NCBI GenBank assembly: GCA_036266155.1
Contig: DATANR010000375.1
Coordinates: 1 to 17,165 of the forward strand
DNA from: SIAJ01 sp036266155
GTDB lineage: Bacteria > Planctomycetota > Planctomycetia > Gemmatales > Gemmataceae
Direction: 5' to 3'
Length of the DNA: 17,165 nt
Position numbers and translations under genes: made by a program. Below are positions 6,901 through 14,071 of this stretch, piece after piece. Under the pieces are notes generated by a model. It had not been told where the DNA came from. It did not search any database and saw only the letters and a program-made list of their open reading frames with translations. Within the stretch, counting starts at the first letter, position 1; the number at the start of each line of letters is the position of its first letter.

Positions 6901-9835
6901 AAAGGTCCGGGTGCTCGTCAAAAATATCTTGAAGGAGCCGCATCAATTCGTCGGGCTCAACGGCATCGTGCGCCTGAACCGCCTGCTCCCGAAACGCGAG
7001 GAGCCCATCGCCAAAGACGTGCTGCCGCCGTAATTCGTCGACGACAAATTCGATGACTTCTTTTTTCTCGGCGTCCGTGCGTGCGAGCGCAAACAGCTCA
7101 CCGATGGCTACTTCATTGTCGACGGACTTGCGCACTGCCTCTTCGTAAACTGCGCGGGCTTCCTTCGGACGATCGTCGCGATTCAGAGCGTGTCCGAGGG
7201 TGTAGTAGTACGAGGGACTCTCCGGCTCGAGGCGTTGCGCGACTTCCAACTCGGGAAAGGCCTCCGCCGCGCGACCGTGGTTGGATAGATGCAAGGCAAG
7301 TTCACGCCGCGCCCAGCCGTCGTCGGGGCACAAATCGATCAAATGGCGAATCACGGGCTCGGCGGGCGACGCTTCCAGGTCGGCGACCTGCTCGCCACGC
7401 AACCAGTCAATCAAGAGCTGGTGCAGCGGGTAGTGAAACGGAAATCGCTCGCATTGTCCGCGTACCCATTCGATTGCAGCTGCCCGGCCTTCAAGGTCAG
7501 CCACGGCCCGCGACATGTTGCGATGAATGTCGCCGGCGAGCGGATCTTCACGCAGCAATTCATCCCAGCAACGACGCGCCTCGGGCAAGTCGGCCCGGAC
7601 GAGCGCCTGACGCGCGGACGAGCGCAACCAAGCCGCACGCGTCGCCAGCGGGCGCGCGTCGTCGAGCAGTTTCTGGCCCGCGGTCGGCTCGTTGTAGTTC
7701 GTGCGCATTTCCGCGGCAAAGAGCATCACCTCGCCGACTTCGTGCGGGTTGCGTCCGTGACTTCCAGTAGGGGGCGCGGCCCAGCATGCTGCCAGCGCGT
7801 CAAATGCCGACTCAACTTCGTCTTCCTCGGACAGCGCGTAGAACATTGCTCGGGCGGGTCCTGCAATCTTGCCGCGCGTGCGCTCGTAGCGGGCCTTGAG
7901 AAAGCGCATCGCCTCCGGTGTTTGCTCGACGGCTCGCGCGGCACGGAAGTAGGCCTCGGCGAACTGTTCGTCCCGGTCCTCCAACGACGCTGCGAAGCGA
8001 TAGAGATCCGTCGCCTCCTGGAAGCGGCGTTGCTCCCACAAGACATTGCCGAGAATGTAATAGCCGGCCGGCGCATACGGTCGCTGCCGAACCGCACGCC
8101 GCATCAGGCTCGCGGCCTCGTCGAGACGATCCGGATCAGACACCAAAGCCTGTGCATACTGATGGGCGAACAACGGATCGGCATCCCGACGAGCAAGCTG
8201 ACGTCGAGCCGTTTCCGTGCGTTCGTCCTTGCGCCCCAGGTCGCGCAAGGTGTTGAGCCGGGTCAACAGAAGCGTGTTGTCGTCTGGAAACAACGCCAGC
8301 AACGCATCCACTGCGTGCAGCAGCAGAGTGGGATTGCCGTCGTAACGCGCGAGCGCCAGGCGCGCCAGGCGCGTGAGTCGGTGACCGGTGTCCGCGGCCT
8401 TCATGGTCTCGTAGGCCGAGACGGCTGCGGCGCGATCGTGGCGATGCAACGCGGCCTGAATGAGATGAAGCCGGTCATAGGCGTCGCGGTCGGCAAGCAC
8501 GACGCCTTCGAGTCGCCTGGCCTCCACTTGCGGGATCAAGACCAAACCGCGCGGCCCCGTGGACGAGTAGCGCTCGTCAAGCAGTGTCAAAGGCACTTCG
8601 CTCGGTCGGCGGTCGGCGATGTCCGTCAACCACACGGATCGCCGGCCACGGTCCGAACCGACGGCGAGCTGGGCGTGGCTGTATCCTGCGTCCACCAGCG
8701 TGATCAGAAACGGAATCCCACGTTCATGTAGCGCAAAAATTGCCGTCGGCGTTACGGTAAACTCAACAGCCACGAATCCGTTGTCTTCCGCCCACTTGCG
8801 TTCGCGGACATCGTGCAAGCCATCCGCGGCGTTCAATTCGACGGGAGCTTCCTGCGCCGGCATTTTCCAGTAGGCCGCCGTCAGGTCGAGCACCGAACCG
8901 GGACGGTTGATGGGCCGCGGAACGTCCAGTCGCACGACTACTGGGGCCGTGGATAGATCAGCGAGCTGGCTCGAAAATGATTTGTAGAAGTCGTCGTTGG
9001 CCTTCACTGCCTGTTCGCGCGCAGTCGGCAATTCGCCAAGGTAATAGGCCACATCCGCACGCCGCGCCGCCAGCCATTCCTCCGTGTCGGCGTCGCGTAA
9101 CGGAGATAGGTCGGCATAGCGTTCATAGCTGCGCCGGGCGTCGGCATAGAGCCGCAGATCGAACTGCAGCGCCGCCAGGTGCGCGACGACGATGCTGCTT
9201 TCGATCTTGACGCTTGCTTCCTCCAGCAATGCCAGAGCCTCGTGCTCGCGACCGAGCGCTTGCAAGAGATGCGCTTCCGCCTGCACGCCGGGACGGAAGA
9301 ACGGGATCAGTGCGGTTGCTTGCCGGGCAGCAGCGAGCGCGTCTTCAGGGCGTTCCGCGAATTCGAGGATGGCAGCACGCTCGACGCAGAGCCACGCCCG
9401 GTCGCGCGCCAACGTCTCCGCCTTGGCAAGCCAGCGTTCCGCGCGATCGAAGTCACGCAGGCGGCCGCACACAAACGCATGCAGGCCGTACCAGTCGGAA
9501 CGGACCTCCGGCGAAGCGTCGTTCCAATCCTGATCGGGGTGCGAGCGCAGAAAACGCCACGCCGCCAACGGCCCGAAGCGTTCGAGGCGATAGCGGGCGT
9601 GGTAGTAGATGGCTTCCGGATGTGCCGGCGTGTCGCGATAGGCCCGCAAGTGTAACCAGCGACCCAAGCGGGCGGCGCCGAGTTGAATCGCGAGACGGCC
9701 GCCAAGGAGCCGGGCCGGTGTATTCGACCATTCGTGCAGCGGGCCGAACCGCTCGGCAATCCGCAGCGCCTGGATGTACATCCCGCGCGCGTACAACTCG
9801 CGGATCGGGACCAGGTCCGCCGTGGGAATTACCAT
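3956..9835 (-). CDS. Giant TPR protein with an inactive-looking C39-like domain
   Basis: A 1959-aa soluble protein with no signal peptide or membrane segment, presumably a cytoplasmic scaffold. Residues about 10-295 are helical TPR-like repeats. Residues about 300-436 look like a C39-family (papain-fold) domain: an AAYWKMPA helix near 320, a KWAEDNGFVAVEFTVT block at 347-362, ERGIPFLITL at 371-380, the histidine region YSHAQLAVG (H387), WLTD (D405) and a closing TGPRGLVLIP (426-435). The CGP or CAP motif expected to hold the catalytic Cys reads NRPGSVLDL (310-318), with no Cys. From about 450 to the end TPR-type repeats continue, including a large duplication (about 1196-1430 against 1472-1700, both with YYWGWQQLA). 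The gene lies 27 nt downstream of the 149-aa gene in the same reading frame. No in-frame start lies between the preceding stop and this ATG, which supports this start. The nearest GGGGAG is 15 nt away, a weak fit. The partner is unknown. Confidence 0.92.
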   Translation of the reverse strand: MVIPTADLVPIRELYARGMYIQALRIAERFGPLHEWSNTPARLLGGRLAIQLGAARLGRWLHLRAYRDTPAHPEAIYYHARYRLERFGPLAAWRFLRSHPDQDWNDASPEVRSDWYGLHAFVCGRLRDFDRAERWLAKAETLARDRAWLCVERAAILEFAERPEDALAAARQATALIPFFRPGVQAEAHLLQALGREHEALALLEEASVKIESSIVVAHLAALQFDLRLYADARRSYERYADLSPLRDADTEEWLAARRADVAYYLGELPTAREQAVKANDDFYKSFSSQLADLSTAPVVVRLDVPRPINRPGSVLDLTAAYWKMPAQEAPVELNAADGLHDVRERKWAEDNGFVAVEFTVTPTAIFALHERGIPFLITLVDAGYSHAQLAVGSDRGRRSVWLTDIADRRPSEVPLTLLDERYSSTGPRGLVLIPQVEARRLEGVVLADRDAYDRLHLIQAALHRHDRAAAVSAYETMKAADTGHRLTRLARLALARYDGNPTLLLHAVDALLALFPDDNTLLLTRLNTLRDLGRKDERTETARRQLARRDADPLFAHQYAQALVSDPDRLDEAASLMRRAVRQRPYAPAGYYILGNVLWEQRRFQEATDLYRFAASLEDRDEQFAEAYFRAARAVEQTPEAMRFLKARYERTRGKIAGPARAMFYALSEEDEVESAFDALAACWAAPPTGSHGRNPHEVGEVMLFAAEMRTNYNEPTAGQKLLDDARPLATRAAWLRSSARQALVRADLPEARRCWDELLREDPLAGDIHRNMSRAVADLEGRAAAIEWVRGQCERFPFHYPLHQLLIDWLRGEQVADLEASPAEPVIRHLIDLCPDDGWARRELALHLSNHGRAAEAFPELEVAQRLEPESPSYYYTLGHALNRDDRPKEARAVYEEAVRKSVDNEVAIGELFALARTDAEKKEVIEFVVDELRRQHVFGDGLLAFREQAVQAHDAVEPDELMRLLQDIFDEHPDLWQTWSVVIQQLTLVGRVEEARELAKEAVECYPLLARLWVDLAEVCHAQEDRDGQIRALRQSVHVAPGWSYAARELADAMEENHEVEEARVILEQAVARSPLDPVNHGYLADNLWSAAEQADPTEPDDQTAPRREAIERLRIALRIDPGYDWAWRHLNMWAERINEPERAIEIAREVCRLRPGDPRGWLALARMLHGPESHEEALTALNRAIALNPRGLEAYDLKAERLADMGRYDEAKAAATPAVFDHDPPMILQGRAAWVEARRGNLPLACREMQALVTLEPNYYWGWQQLAEWYNESGRPAEFLEATEKLVELRPDNPIALAMRGEARIQNNDREGGKEDLRDAQHLEPSYSYPGMLLFDAHLQDEEYQPARGVLAVLEEHIGAGGRPYVLARYAQLAARTEDPEGAAEAFAELLTLPCDSTWPISSSATELREAGWGQRVDQILRDTLKNAADFHPWVLMAWLESKDGTDADAQTRLTVVKRVTEIHPRYAQAFDVLAELYARLGRFDEAMRACHPKAWEDRPPLILRGRLAWIMWQRGDHASAIARMREIVGTDPDYYWGWQQLANWYDEEDAAPEYLEATEHLVRLGPSDPSAFGYRGEARAAAGDRRGAKADFRRAFELDPAYAFAGISFFDSQMTDGELDEAERTLARLEEHVGGPHVQFRTIRMRTARRDVEGARLAFEGLLRHADAPPFVVTKAAATMSEAGFDDAADEVIDAAIERGPSATIARLFVDRRVARGDWTIFDRLPSILKGDPSGREVLYAAIDALGSPKHRVRLHDLLNRFGDAIRETIRGWAKAAAALVAIRDFAAAATWVADWRTRKPDEPWMIHPAAVAFRQLGRIDEARRVVTYALDLEADDPTAIDFHVWLAFEEAIAGQTDRANELLADIDEDDLDDVPRILLALTQTLLLVQSKGRAAFADARARGEAVVRELSSREPDADLKLSYRRWAKRLARDAGGFAAWLWAKWNGNTLPRR

Positions 9836-9862
9836 GCTCGTCTCGGTCCACTCCCCGTATCG

Positions 9863-10312
9863 CTATTTCTGCTCGGCATTCGCGCTCAGGTTCTTGGCCG
9901 CGTCCGCCATGGGCCCGAGCACATTGAGAACACCGCCCAACTGGCTCAAGCGGACGCCGTACTTGTCGAGGAACTCGCTCAACGCGAACTCGTCGTCGAT
10001 GGTCTCCGCGTCCTCATCGTTGAGCCGATTCGCCAGTTCTTCGAGAAGCTGAAGGAACTGCCGCTCCACGATTGGAAAAGCCTTGCGGCACCCCGCGCCG
10101 ACGCTGGGAAACTCCTCGGACCAGCGCGACAGCAACATCTGCCAGCGCACCGATGTGTGCTGGATCTCGTGAGCAGCCCGGAGATAAGCAAGTTGTTCGC
10201 GCTGAACGTCGATCAACTCACGGAGCAACCCGGTCTGCGGGTCGGGAGCGAGAGTGGGCTGCGGAATCGGGAAAGCCGCGGTCGGCGGCGCTACCACGTA
10301 CTGAAAGTGCAT
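9863..10312 (-). CDS. Small helical hypothetical protein, 149 aa, upstream of the TPR gene
   Basis: No named family is recognised. The first 25 residues are Pro- and Ala-rich and probably unstructured; the rest is predicted helical. A stretch from about residue 29 (LLRELIDVQREQLAYLRAAH) and another around 85-100 look like coiled-coil or bundle helices, and an acidic block (NDEDAETIDDE) follows. There is no signal or membrane segment. A much longer frame is open upstream, but it runs antisense through the WD40 gene. The ATG at 10312 is chosen because GAGG lies 5 nt upstream and a TATAAT box about 40 nt further. Its TAG stop is in frame with the TPR gene and separated from its ATG by nine sense codons, so the two are almost certainly co-transcribed and may be partners. 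Confidence 0.85.
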   Translation of the reverse strand: MHFQYVVAPPTAAFPIPQPTLAPDPQTGLLRELIDVQREQLAYLRAAHEIQHTSVRWQMLLSRWSEEFPSVGAGCRKAFPIVERQFLQLLEELANRLNDEDAETIDDEFALSEFLDKYGVRLSQLGGVLNVLGPMADAAKNLSANAEQK

Positions 10313-10351
10313 GCGGGCCTCAACGTTTGTCTCAAAAGCGGAATCGCCCTC

Positions 10352-10357
10352 ATTATA
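10352..10357 (-). promoter_or_regulatory. Consensus -10 box for the 149-aa/TPR gene pair
   Basis: The minus strand has a perfect TATAAT here, about 40 nt before the ATG at 10312. No good -35 hexamer is visible at 16-18 nt upstream, so the promoter would need an activator or be weak. I see no convincing promoter for the divergent WD40 gene in the same 144-nt gap. Confidence 0.35.
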
Positions 10358-10456
10358 TGGAACGCGTCGAGCCGGTTCTTCGTAACTGCGCACTGGCTTT
10401 TCAACTGCATTCCGTGTCTGATAGAAAGGTAGTTCACGTCCCCACGAGATTCCGGC

Positions 10457-12976
10457 ATGATCGCCCCGGATCGACGCACGTTTCTGCAAGCCACGGCCGG
10501 CCTGGCTCTGGGTGCCGCGCCGGTGTTGGGAACGTCGCCGCCTCCGCCGTCCGGCAAAACGGAAGTCGCCCTGAAGCCGGCCGAAGGCAAAGAGTTCTTG
10601 CCGCTTCCGCCAGGCGCATCCCGGCGGCTTGGCGACCCGCGGATGCGAATCCTCGGGCACATCAACGCTCTGCAATTTTCGCCGAAGGGCACGACGCTCG
10701 TATCCGCGACCAGCGGTGAACTCCGCGGCTGGGATCCGCGGACCGGCAAAGTGCTTTTCCGCTATAGCTATCCCGCCGAATCGAACGTCGACTCCGGCCG
10801 GCTCACGTCGCGCGACACATTTGCCTTGCTCGTGCGGCCAAATTCCAGCGGGGGCTATGAATTTCGCCATTACGAGTTTGCCACCGGAAAGCTGCTCAAG
10901 AAATCGCCGAGCGTGCGACTCGAGCACACGCAGACGACCGCATATTCGGTCGACGGCACGCGGATGGCGGTGGTTCAGAAAGAGGCGTTGTGCCTGCACG
11001 ACACGGCCACGGGCGAAGAAAAATGGCGTGCCCCCCTCCCCGCCGAAGCCGCCGGCGGCTGCCAGTTCTTTGAAGACGGTTCCGCCGTGGCGATCGCGCT
11101 GCGCGGCGAAATCCTCGTATTCGCCACCGCCACCGGCAAGCTAGCAACGACGTTGAAGACCGTCCCCTCGACAGAAAAGGCGATGCAGGCAGTTGGCCGC
11201 GACGTGCTCTCGAATCTTGCTTGTTCGCCCGAAGGGAAGTGGATCTCGGTGTCGGTTGGCGACGATGCCGAGGAAATCTGCTGCTGGGAAGTCGCCAGCG
11301 CGACGATCAAATATCGGCTCAAGGCGGCCGGAAAATCGATCGGGTTTAGCCCTGATGGAGCGGAGTTGCTGACCTGCCATCAGGGCAAGGCAATGTTCTG
11401 GGCGACCGCGACCGGAAAGAAGGTCCGCGAGTTCGATGTGCCGCGCGACGATCTTCTGCTGTCTCCCGACGGCAAAATCCTCGCCGCCCGGGCCGGTGAC
11501 TCGGCGATTCTGCTCGATTCGTCGACAGGCAAGCCGCTTACCCATTCGCCCGATCCGCCCGGCGTGCCCACCACACTGAGATTCGTCACACAGGATCGAC
11601 TGGTCGGCCGGCTCGACGAGTGGGGCGGTTGGGTTCAATGGGACCTGAAGACCGGCACGCCATTGCTGCTTCGGCCCGCCGGCGTCAGTGGGTTGGTCCC
11701 GATCGATTTGTCAGCCGACGGCAAGATTGGGCTCTACCGGAAGGAAGGCGACTATTCGGCTCGCGATATGGCGACTGGCAAGGAACTCTGCGCGACAAAG
11801 GGGGCCGACGACGTCAACGACGCCGTGATCACTATCGCCATCACAACGGATGGCCGATCGCTTGTCGGCCCGGCCGCCGACGGAGTGGCCGTGACGAACA
11901 TCCAGGGCAAGACGACGATTCGCCGCTCTCTGGAAAGCCCCGGGATCGTGGCGACCACGGCCACGGACGGCAAACTGGCGGCCGTGGCCTTTCGCGCGAA
12001 CATCGATCGTCGCGGTTTCGTCGACATCTTCGATCTTCAATCTGCCAAGTTCGTTCGCCGTGTCAGCCTGGATGGCCATCCCGTGATGCTCCGGTTCAGT
12101 CCGGACGGCACTCGTCTGTTGGCCGCACTCAACGTCGATAACGACGGCCGTCGCGGGCAAGAAGGTCTCACGATCGTGCTCGACGCGCAATCGGGCAAAC
12201 AACTCTTTCGCTCGGGCGGCGAGGACAACAATCGCGAACAGGTCGCCGCGATCTCGCCCGACGGCCGCGTCGTTGTCCGGCTCGGCAACGACGGACAGAT
12301 CGCCATCTGGGACGCGTATGCCAACCAGATTCGAGCAACGTTCGACGTTGGCGAATCGGCAACGGTGAACGCGGTCGCCGTCTCGCCGGATGGCCGTACG
12401 CTGGCTGCGAGCGTGAACGGCGGGCCGGTGTTCGTGTGGGACCTCTTTGCTTCACCGTCGCCGCGATGGGCGTGGATAAAGCTCGACCTGGCGAATGCGT
12501 GGGCGGACCTCCGAGATGGCGATGCGATGGTCGCCTACGGGGCGATCAGGCGGCTGGTCCGCGTGCCCGACTGTTCGCTACCGTTTCTCAAAGAAAAGGT
12601 CGGCCCCCTTGAACCGCCCGACGCGACGGTCGTCGCCAAGCAGATCGCCGACCTGGACCACAAGGAGTTTCGCAAGCGTGAAGCCGCCGCGAAGGCGCTA
12701 ATTGAATTGGGCGAACGGGCACGCGACCCGCTTCGGCAAGCACTCAAGGGCGATATCAGCCAGGAAATGCGTGAGCGGATCGATCGGCTGCTCGCCGCTG
12801 AGGATCATCTCACGCCCGAGCAACTCCGGCGCCTGCGTGCGATTGAAATAGCGGAACGGATTGGCTCAGCCGACGCCGCGAAGCTGCTCACGCACTGGGC
12901 CGGCGGAGCGCCAGGTGCTCAGTTCACGATCGAGGCCGCCGCGGCGCGCAAACGCCTTGCAGACTTGGTGCAATAG
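10457..12976 (+). CDS. Tat-exported WD40-repeat protein with a C-terminal HEAT-like domain
   Basis: The protein (839 aa) starts MIAPDRRTFLQATAGLALGA and continues into A-P-V-L-G. This is a twin-arginine signal (RRTFL) followed by a weakly hydrophobic core, so it is probably folded in the cytoplasm and exported by Tat. Beta-propeller units follow from about residue 65 to 665. Clear ones are at 69-101 (INALQFSPKGTTLVSAT ending in GWD) and 638-663 (AVAVSPDGRTLAAS ending in VWDL), with many SPDG and 'D-x-x-T-G-K' turns between; some repeats are degenerate. Residues about 681-839 form an all-helical domain (AWADLRDGDAMVAYGAIRRL, then FRKREAAAKALIELGERARD), as I recall from planctomycete WD40 proteins. 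The propeller probably binds protein partners. The start has only a poor ribosome site (ACGAG), but the signal peptide fixes it. It converges on the ATP-grasp gene with 15 nt between stops and no hairpin. Confidence 0.92.
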   Translation: MIAPDRRTFLQATAGLALGAAPVLGTSPPPPSGKTEVALKPAEGKEFLPLPPGASRRLGDPRMRILGHINALQFSPKGTTLVSATSGELRGWDPRTGKVLFRYSYPAESNVDSGRLTSRDTFALLVRPNSSGGYEFRHYEFATGKLLKKSPSVRLEHTQTTAYSVDGTRMAVVQKEALCLHDTATGEEKWRAPLPAEAAGGCQFFEDGSAVAIALRGEILVFATATGKLATTLKTVPSTEKAMQAVGRDVLSNLACSPEGKWISVSVGDDAEEICCWEVASATIKYRLKAAGKSIGFSPDGAELLTCHQGKAMFWATATGKKVREFDVPRDDLLLSPDGKILAARAGDSAILLDSSTGKPLTHSPDPPGVPTTLRFVTQDRLVGRLDEWGGWVQWDLKTGTPLLLRPAGVSGLVPIDLSADGKIGLYRKEGDYSARDMATGKELCATKGADDVNDAVITIAITTDGRSLVGPAADGVAVTNIQGKTTIRRSLESPGIVATTATDGKLAAVAFRANIDRRGFVDIFDLQSAKFVRRVSLDGHPVMLRFSPDGTRLLAALNVDNDGRRGQEGLTIVLDAQSGKQLFRSGGEDNNREQVAAISPDGRVVVRLGNDGQIAIWDAYANQIRATFDVGESATVNAVAVSPDGRTLAASVNGGPVFVWDLFASPSPRWAWIKLDLANAWADLRDGDAMVAYGAIRRLVRVPDCSLPFLKEKVGPLEPPDATVVAKQIADLDHKEFRKREAAAKALIELGERARDPLRQALKGDISQEMRERIDRLLAAEDHLTPEQLRRLRAIEIAERIGSADAAKLLTHWAGGAPGAQFTIEAAAARKRLADLVQ

Positions 12977-12991
12977 CCTCGTCGGCACAAA

Positions 12992-14017
12992 CTAACAATC
13001 AAGGCCGGCACGCTGAATTGCTTCCGTAATAACCGTTCGCACCAATTCCGTGTGCGAGGATCTGACGGCCTTCGCGAGCAGAATCAGATCGCTCCACTCA
13101 GGATTAAGCCCAGGAAGCGGGTTCGCTTCAAGGAAATAGGGTACCCCATCCTTGAAGCGAAAGTCGATGCGGGCAATATCGCGGATGCCGAGCACGTCGT
13201 AGGCGGCCAAAGCCGCCTCTTCGAGGGCCCGAATCTGGTCCGGCGGCATCTTGGGCGGAGTCTCATAGTAGATCTTGTCTTCCCAGTCGCGTTTCACTTC
13301 CAGGCTGTAGACAAACCGGCTCGGGTCCTGCTTCGGCACGACCTGCATGCAGCCGATGACACGCGGCGGATCGTTGCCAAGGATGCCGACGGTCACTTCC
13401 TCGCCAGAGATGAATTCTTCAAGAAGAATTCCCTGCTTGTAGTCCTGCCAAAGCGATACGACCGTTGGGCCGACGTCTTCGAGTCGCTCAATCAGGCACT
13501 TCGAACGAATGCCCTTGCTCGATCCCTCGCAGACGGGCTTGGCGATCAGCGGGACGTTGAGGCCCGACTCGGTCACCATACCGGGGAACTCGTGGTAGTC
13601 GCCATCGTACCCTTCGTCGTCAAACGTGATGAAGAGGCCATCCGGGATGCGGATGTCGGCCTCGCGGACGACGCGCCGGCACATGTCCTTGTCAAGACAA
13701 AGGGCGAGCGTCAGCACGTCGGAACCGGTGTGCGGGATGCCGAGCATTTCGCAGACGGCCGGCACACGAGCTTCGCGGTTGCGTGAAGTGCCGGAGCCTT
13801 CGGCGAGGTTGAAGACCAAATCAGGTGGATCATCGAGCAATTTGCGGAGGAGGTCCTTACCATTGCCGAGTTCGACCGGCTCGTGGCCCATCGAGCGAAT
13901 GACATCGGCGATGGCCCGGATGGTCACCGGGCTATCGAATTCCTCGTGCAGGTCGTCGGGGGCACCGGGCGGCAGAGGTGATTTGGGTTTGAGGTCGAAC
14001 GCGATCCCGATCTTCAT
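12992..14017 (-). CDS. D-Ala-D-Ala-ligase-like ATP-grasp enzyme
   Basis: ATP-dependent carboxylate-amine ligase of the Ddl superfamily, 341 aa. The ATP-grasp core is intact: K160 and the EGSSKG loop (164-169), the EEF-x-x-G-x-E hinge (200-206), R283 and D285 (RID), E297 and N299 (FLEANP) and the PG-x-N-x-x-W-S end (302-309). These match the catalytic Arg, metal ligands and phosphate loop of DdlB. The N-terminus differs from true Ddl: MKIGIAFDLK instead of a GGxSxE start, with an acidic DDLHEEFDS segment at 21-29, and an FNLAEG motif at 69-74. The substrate is therefore uncertain; cell-wall D-Ala-D-Ala is possible but not the best fit. The ATG at 14017 is chosen over an upstream one at 14062, since GGAG (14026-14029) lies 8 nt away and the extra 15 residues come from an inverted repeat. 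It is 54 nt downstream of kamA, likely one transcript. Confidence 0.9.
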   Translation of the reverse strand: MKIGIAFDLKPKSPLPPGAPDDLHEEFDSPVTIRAIADVIRSMGHEPVELGNGKDLLRKLLDDPPDLVFNLAEGSGTSRNREARVPAVCEMLGIPHTGSDVLTLALCLDKDMCRRVVREADIRIPDGLFITFDDEGYDGDYHEFPGMVTESGLNVPLIAKPVCEGSSKGIRSKCLIERLEDVGPTVVSLWQDYKQGILLEEFISGEEVTVGILGNDPPRVIGCMQVVPKQDPSRFVYSLEVKRDWEDKIYYETPPKMPPDQIRALEEAALAAYDVLGIRDIARIDFRFKDGVPYFLEANPLPGLNPEWSDLILLAKAVRSSHTELVRTVITEAIQRAGLDC

Positions 14018-14025
14018 CCAAAAAT

Positions 14026-14029
14026 CTCC
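14026..14029 (-). promoter_or_regulatory. Ribosome binding site of the ATP-grasp gene
   Basis: GGAG on the minus strand, 8 nt before the ATG at 14017. It begins immediately after the arm of the inverted repeat at 14030-14067, so folding of that repeat could affect its access. It decides the start codon. Confidence 0.6.
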
Positions 14030-14067
14030 GCCGCTTGCGGCGTAGCGGGCGCTACGCCGCAAGCGGC
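14030..14067. repeat. Perfect 18-bp inverted repeat between kamA and the ATP-grasp gene
   Basis: GCCGCTTGCGGCGTAGCG (14030-14047) is the exact reverse complement of 14050-14067, with only two bases between. On the transcript this makes a very stable hairpin 4 nt after the kamA stop and directly before the next ribosome binding site. A run of five T follows on the minus strand at 14021-14025 after GGAGA, too far for an ideal terminator. The left arm recurs at 2841-2859 with one mismatch, so this is a dispersed element in this genome. Confidence 0.85.
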
Positions 14068-14071
14068 TAAT

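Noticed and set aside
7289..8731. Open frame of 480 codons on the plus strand
   Set aside because: Also antisense to the TPR gene, with no domain or plausible ribosome site.
10313..10999. N-terminal extension of the 149-aa gene to 378 codons
   Set aside because: It would overlap the WD40 gene by about 540 nt antisense; the residues are Arg-rich noise, and 10312 has a good ribosome site and nearby TATAAT.
14018..14062. Upstream ATG for the ATP-grasp gene (15 extra residues)
   Set aside because: The extra residues (MRRSARYAASGG...) are encoded by the inverted repeat, and the ribosome binding site at 14026-14029 would fall inside the gene.
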